Shown: positions 59,780 to 64,000 of the stretch, piece after piece
How the letters are laid out: every line of letters starts with the position of its first letter
How positions within the stretch are numbered: position 1 is the first letter of the stretch
Source of the DNA: Amborella trichopoda
Taxonomy: Eukaryota; Streptophyta; Magnoliopsida; Amborellales; Amborellaceae
Length of the DNA: 64,000 bases
Direction of reading: 5' to 3'
Assembly: GCF_000471905.2 (NCBI RefSeq)
Contig: NW_006499603.1
Span: forward strand, 5,668,474 to 5,732,473
Translations under genes and position numbers: made by a program
Notes under the pieces: generated by a model
What the model saw: the letters and a program-made list of their open reading frames with translations, nothing else
Told to the model about the DNA's origin: nothing
Database searches by the model: none

Positions 59780-62700
59780 TATTTGAAGACATTTTTCATC
59801 ACCTTCGTCTCTGATGCAAAATAAAGAGGAAGCCGATCAATAAAGCCTCGACATATAGTGAAATTCTTGATAGTCTCAGAATTGCCCTAGAACGGGTCAG
59901 AATCTTCTTAAGCACTCCAAAAGGCCACCTGTTAAGTTTCGTCGCAATTCGACATGTCTAAGGCAGTGCCTACAAAGAAGTAATTTTGAAAAAATCAGTC
60001 GCTAGCACCCTAAAACAGCGTCGATAATTAAAACTATATTTTTGGTACATCAAATAGTTATGGGACAACCACTATCGCATTCGGCACGGTCGGAAACCCT
60101 TATGGGTAAAGTTTTGGCTTAATCGGACGTTTCAGGATAAAGTTATGGGTGAAACATTAAAAAGAGGTAGGCCGCACACTATTCTTGTACAACCTCCGTG
60201 CACCAATATCCATTAAAGGAGGCTGGTGTGCACAGTCCTGAGTGGCAACTTTAAAGACCCATATCTCACTCGTTCTAAGTTAGATTGATCTCAAGTTTGG
60301 TGAGCATGTTCGTCTCATCAAGACGAGCATTTTGATATGTGGCACGATCCGTGACGACCCCAAGCAGGGAGAAAAACTAGAGAGAAGTTGATGATTCATA
60401 AAGATAGTTGTAGAAAATTCAGCAGCAGCACACCTCGCTCGAGCAGCCAAACCACGACGATCGCTTACCCTATCGACGTGAAACCAATTGCATTATGTGT
60501 GTAAGGTTCAAGGCTTTCTCTGGTCCAAACCCCGCGTATGATGAACAGTTGGATTTCATACACAGAGGCATCAAAGCTGTTGTAAAGTCCAGCTGCCGGA
60601 TTTTCAAATTCTGGTAAAAAACCCAAGTCGACAAAGCCTTCATCCAGACAAGGAATCGAGCTGCGGTTGTTGCCTCGTGATCATAACGACATGCTTAGTG
60701 TGATTCAGTGAAGAAACCAAAGAAAAACATCAAGAAACAAGCACACTATCGATCTGAAGATTTCAAGATTCATCCAAATTTCGAGTCTCGTGATCGTGGC
60801 CTAAAAACATGATCCATGGCTCAAAGTTGGTATCAAAACCTATAAGAAAACAATCATCTTTTGATCAAACGGGCACTAGAACAACCTCGGATCATCCACG
60901 AAAGATCACGCAAGTTCTAGAGTAGCAGCAGGGATTGTTTCAAAATTTCACACATTGTTGGGCAGGGGCAAAACAATCATTTTGCACCTTATTTCAAATT
61001 TTTTTTTAATTTAATTAAATTGTAATTATCATCACTTTAGGTAATTTTTGGGCATCCACCAATGTTTGGTTCCAATTATATAAGTACATGCTAAACACAA
61101 TTGTTAAAGGACCCTTGATTATTCAATACTCAATAAAATTTGAGAGTTTTCACGTTCAAATCGTGAGCACATCCTAGAGAGAGAGAGAGAGGAGAGAGAA
61201 AAATATCCGATACCCTTTGGTGAGGGTAATTTTCTCTCTTCTCTTATCATCTCTCTCCTCCTCTCATCTCTCCCTTTTTCTCTCCTCTCGTCCATCTTTC
61301 GTTCTTATTTCCTCTCTGATCTTCTTTATCCACTTTCCTTCTTTTTCTTTATCTTTCCTTTCTATCTCTTCTCTTTCTTATTCTCTCTGTTCTCTCGCCT
61401 TCCTCTCTGTTCATGCATGGTGAAATCTATTGCCTAGCATAATGTCTTCTTGCTTCAGGGACATGAATAGTGAGTCGGGCCTTAACCGGAGTGGTGGGCC
61501 GAGAATCTGTCAAAGTCTCATTGTCTTCCCTTCTATCATGAATGTCGAAAGTACATCGCCGTCCATGTTCTCTCTCTTTTCCTTATTCACTATCATGAAC
61601 GGTGGAAGCACATCGTTGCCTATATTTTCTCTCTCCTCTTAGTCTTCTGTCATGGATGATGAAAGCACATCGTCACCCATGTTCTCTCTCCTCTTAATCT
61701 TCTATCATGGACGGTGAAAGCACATCACCGCCCAAGTTTTCTCTGTCCTCTTAATCTTCTATCATGGACGATAGAAGCACATTGCTGCCCATGTTTTCTC
61801 TCTCCTCTTAATCTTCTGTCATGGATGGCGGAAGAACATCGTCACTCATGTTTTCTCCCTCCTCTTAATCTTCTATCATGGACGATGAATGCACATCGTC
61901 GCCCATATTTTCTCTCTCCTCTTAATCTTCTGTCATGGACGGTAAAAGCTTATCACCATCCATGTCTTCTCTCTCTTCTTTTATTCCTTTATCATGGACG
62001 GTAGAAGCTCATCTCCATCCATATTTTCTCTCTCTTCTTGTTCCTCTGTCATGGGTGGTGGAGGCTCATTGCCACCCTTGTCTTCTCTTTTCTTACCCTT
62101 CTATCATGGATGGTGGGAGCTCATTGCCGTCCATGTTATTTCCTATCTTTTCTCTCATTGTCGCCCATGTTCCCTTGCTCTCTTCTCTCTCTTTATTCTT
62201 CATTCTTTCCTCTTTACTTTTTTCCATTCTCCCTCATTGCTCATCCCATCTTCTTCTTACATACACAACATCGGTAGTACTGTTCATGTTTCTCTTTCTC
62301 TCTCTTCTTTCTTCTCTCTCTCTCATTTGACTAAGAGAGGTTGAGACAAACATTGCTATGGTAGTCTTATCATCTAGTAGTATTGTCGCTGAGCCGGTCT
62401 TAGTTACCGTACCCACCTTACTGCCACAATAGGCTAGCCATAGTGCCAGGCTGGCCAATGATCGTTCTGACATCTAGTAGTATTTCTGTTGTGCTGGTCT
62501 AGTTACCGCGTCCGTCTTACTATCACGACAAGATAATCACTTGCTGATCTAACTGCTGTGTTAGTCTCGCCACCTAGTCAAAATTCCTCCGATCTACCTC
62601 TTTTTTCTTCTTTTACTTACCCTCTTACCCTTTTTTTCTTTTAGATGTGCACGTCCGTGTACATTCGCTCAAAGACAAGGTGGGGTCTCTTTCGGCCCAC

Positions 62701-62974
62701 TTGTCTTGTAAAATTAACTGTGTGTGTGATTGTTGAAACAAGATAATGCAAGCCAAGGGAGGTGATTTTGAACCTGTTCTACGATTGGGGGGCTTTCTTT
62801 GTTATCTAAGATGATGCCCACCTTAAATTCCTCCCTCATCGGTTGGTCGACCTGCCCTCGCTCTTGAGTGAGGTTCCTCAGAGGGCGATGTCAAAGTCTT
62901 GGGTTCCCTCGAAACTCGAGACGTGTGTCGCTCGATCATCCAAATTTGGAGGGCAAGATCGAGGCACCTAATCA
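59780..62974 (+). repeat. 3' LTR of E4 (3195 bp)
   Basis: It begins TATTTGAAGAC and ends GAGGCACCTAATCA, followed by TACTC. It has a shorter CT tract but about eleven 57-bp units (61536-62170) against five in the 5' LTR. Many substitutions relative to the 5' LTR are visible in the last 200 bases. Confidence 0.92.
61536..62170 (+). repeat. 57-bp tandem array in E4 3' LTR, about 11 units
   Basis: Units of 'tatcatggacggtgaaagca' followed by 'catcaccgcccatgttttct' begin near 61536, 61591, 61648, 61703, 61760, 61818, 61875, 61932, 61990, 62048 and 62102, plus a partial unit near 62155. Confidence 0.92.
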
Positions 62975-62979
62975 TACTC
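62975..62979. repeat. Target-site duplication of E4, right copy (TACTC)
   Basis: Matches 44784-44788 and abuts the LTR end at 62974. Confidence 0.92.
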
Positions 62980-64000
62980 TCTTGTTTCTACGATCACACA
63001 CACATGATTAATTTATAAGACAAGTGGGTCTAGGGACCTCACCTTGCATTTAGGCAAATGCACACAAGCGTGCACATTCAAGGAAGAAGAGAAAGGAATG
63101 ATGAGATGAAGATTGGGGTGATGATGGAAGAAAAAAGACATAGAATAGAGAAAAGAGAAGAGGAGAAAGAGACATTTGACTGGGTGGCTAGTCTGACACA
63201 GTGGCTAGACTGGTACGGTGATTGACCTGGCGTGGTAGCAAGACGGGCGCTGTAACTCAGACTAGCACGACGGTAATACTACTCGACGATAAGACCACCA
63301 CCAACTAGCTTGACGCGATGGCGAGTCTGTCTTGGCAACAAGACGGTCACGATAACTAAAACCGGCACAACGACAATACTGCTCGACGTCGAGACTATCA
63401 TAACAGTGCTAGACTTAACCTTTTCCTTGGTCAAACGAGAGAGGAAGAAGAAAAAAGAGAGAGAATAAAGAGAGGGAGAAGAGAGAATAAAAAAGAGAGA
63501 AGGAGAAGAAAAGAGAAGAGAAAGGAAGGAGAGATAAGAGAGAAGCAGGAAAGAGAAAGAAGAGGAAAAGAAGAAGAGAAGAGAAGAGAGAGAAAAAAAA
63601 GAGAGATTAAGAGAGAAGACATAAGAGAGAGAAGAAGAAGAGAAGAAGGGAATAGAAGAGAGGAAAAGAGAGAAGAAAAAGAAGAAGAGAGTAGAAGAAA
63701 GGAGAAGAGAGAAGAAGATGAGAACAAGGGAATAGAAGAGGGAGGAGAGAGAAGAAGAAGAAGAAAAGAAGAGAAGAGAAGAAAGGAGAGAAGAGAAAGG
63801 AAAGAAGAAGAGAAGAAAATGAGAGAAGTGAGAAAGAAGAGAAAGGAGAGAGAAGAAAGAATAGAGAGAAGAAAGAGAGGGTAGAAGAAAGGAGAAGAGA
63901 GAAGAAGATGAAAAGAAGGGAATAGAAGAGAGGAGGAGAGAGAAGAAGAAGAAAGGAAGATACGAGAAGAAAAGAGAGAAGAGAGAGGAAAGAAGAAGAG
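62980..64000 (-). mobile_element. Tat element E5, LTR right portion (runs off the window)
   Basis: It resumes the LTR interrupted at 44788: 'ataagacaagtgggtctagg' and 'gcacattcaaggaagaagag' match E3 25400-25460, then the 'actgggtggctagtctgaca' block (63180-63420) matches the E3 and solo LTRs. The TATA block and LTR end lie beyond 64000. Confidence 0.88.
63430..64000. repeat. GA-rich low-complexity tract of the E5 LTR
   Basis: Almost pure purine on this strand, built from 'agaagaagagaa' words. It includes a longer duplicated phrase, 'gtagaagaaaggagaagaga' followed by 'gaagaagatgaraa' (near 63691 and 63882, about 191 bp apart). The open frame on the other strand is a composition artefact. Confidence 0.85.

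Larger units (their letters stand above)
44789..62974 (+). mobile_element. Tat/Ogre-type Ty3/gypsy retrotransposon E4, complete in layout (18.2 kb)
   Basis: 5' LTR 44789-47735, primer-binding site, leader, gag, pol with RT, RNase H, archaeal-type RNase H and integrase (to 55515), spacer with arrays (55516-59779), 3' LTR 59780-62974 and 5-bp duplication TACTC. Coding parts have many stops, often TAG/TGA at Trp positions. It is nested in the LTR of E5 in the opposite orientation, so it is younger than E5. Its two LTRs differ visibly in sequence and repeat number, so the insertion is not recent. Confidence 0.93.

Overview
This is nuclear DNA of a flowering plant. It contains an intron-bearing AGC/S6 kinase gene, a broken FAR1/FHY3-family gene, a plant mobile domain (PMD) relic, a LINE RNase H relic, and long Ty3/gypsy LTR retrotransposons of the Tat/Ogre and Tekay/Del lineages nested in one another. 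The species cannot be named from the sequence. I see no tRNA or rRNA gene, no CRISPR array and no bacterial-type operon. Only the kinase looks like an intact host gene, and its 5' exons lie outside the part I can recognise.

Layout. 1286-3112 (+): the last five exons of an S6K-like kinase. 4140-4880: LINE-derived RNase H fragment. 4881-8776: AT-rich intergenic DNA with dispersed and tandem repeats and a 434-base run of N. 8985-14258 (+): a PMD coding relic split by a solo Tat LTR (9850-13225). 14259-21018 (-): a Tekay/Del-like gypsy element lacking its 3' half of integrase and its 3' LTR. 23685-25075 and 42881-about 43860 (-): the two halves of a FAR1-like gene, separated by Tat element 'E3' (25076-42875, 17.8 kb, minus orientation, target duplication ACCAC). 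44506-44788 and 62980-64000: one LTR of another Tat element ('E5', minus orientation), split by Tat element 'E4' (44789-62974, 18.2 kb, plus orientation, target duplication TACTC).

E3 and E4 share one plan: LTR, primer-binding site, long leader, gag with C/H knuckle-like motifs, a region where protease is expected but not recognised, a conserved candidate 3' splice site, RT (YVDD), RNase H, a second archaeal-type RNase H (mark of the Tat clade), integrase, a 4-5 kb 3' spacer full of tandem arrays, then LTR. All copies carry stops and frameshifts, so none looks autonomous now.

The least expected signals are these: spacer repeats that resemble the complement of the elements' own primer-binding site; a branch-point, pyrimidine tract and AG module conserved between E3 and E4 just before pol; a repeat motif shared by the Tat spacer and the Tekay LTR; and the clean splitting of the FAR1-like reading frame. 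Boundaries were read by eye. Percent identities and ages were not computed.
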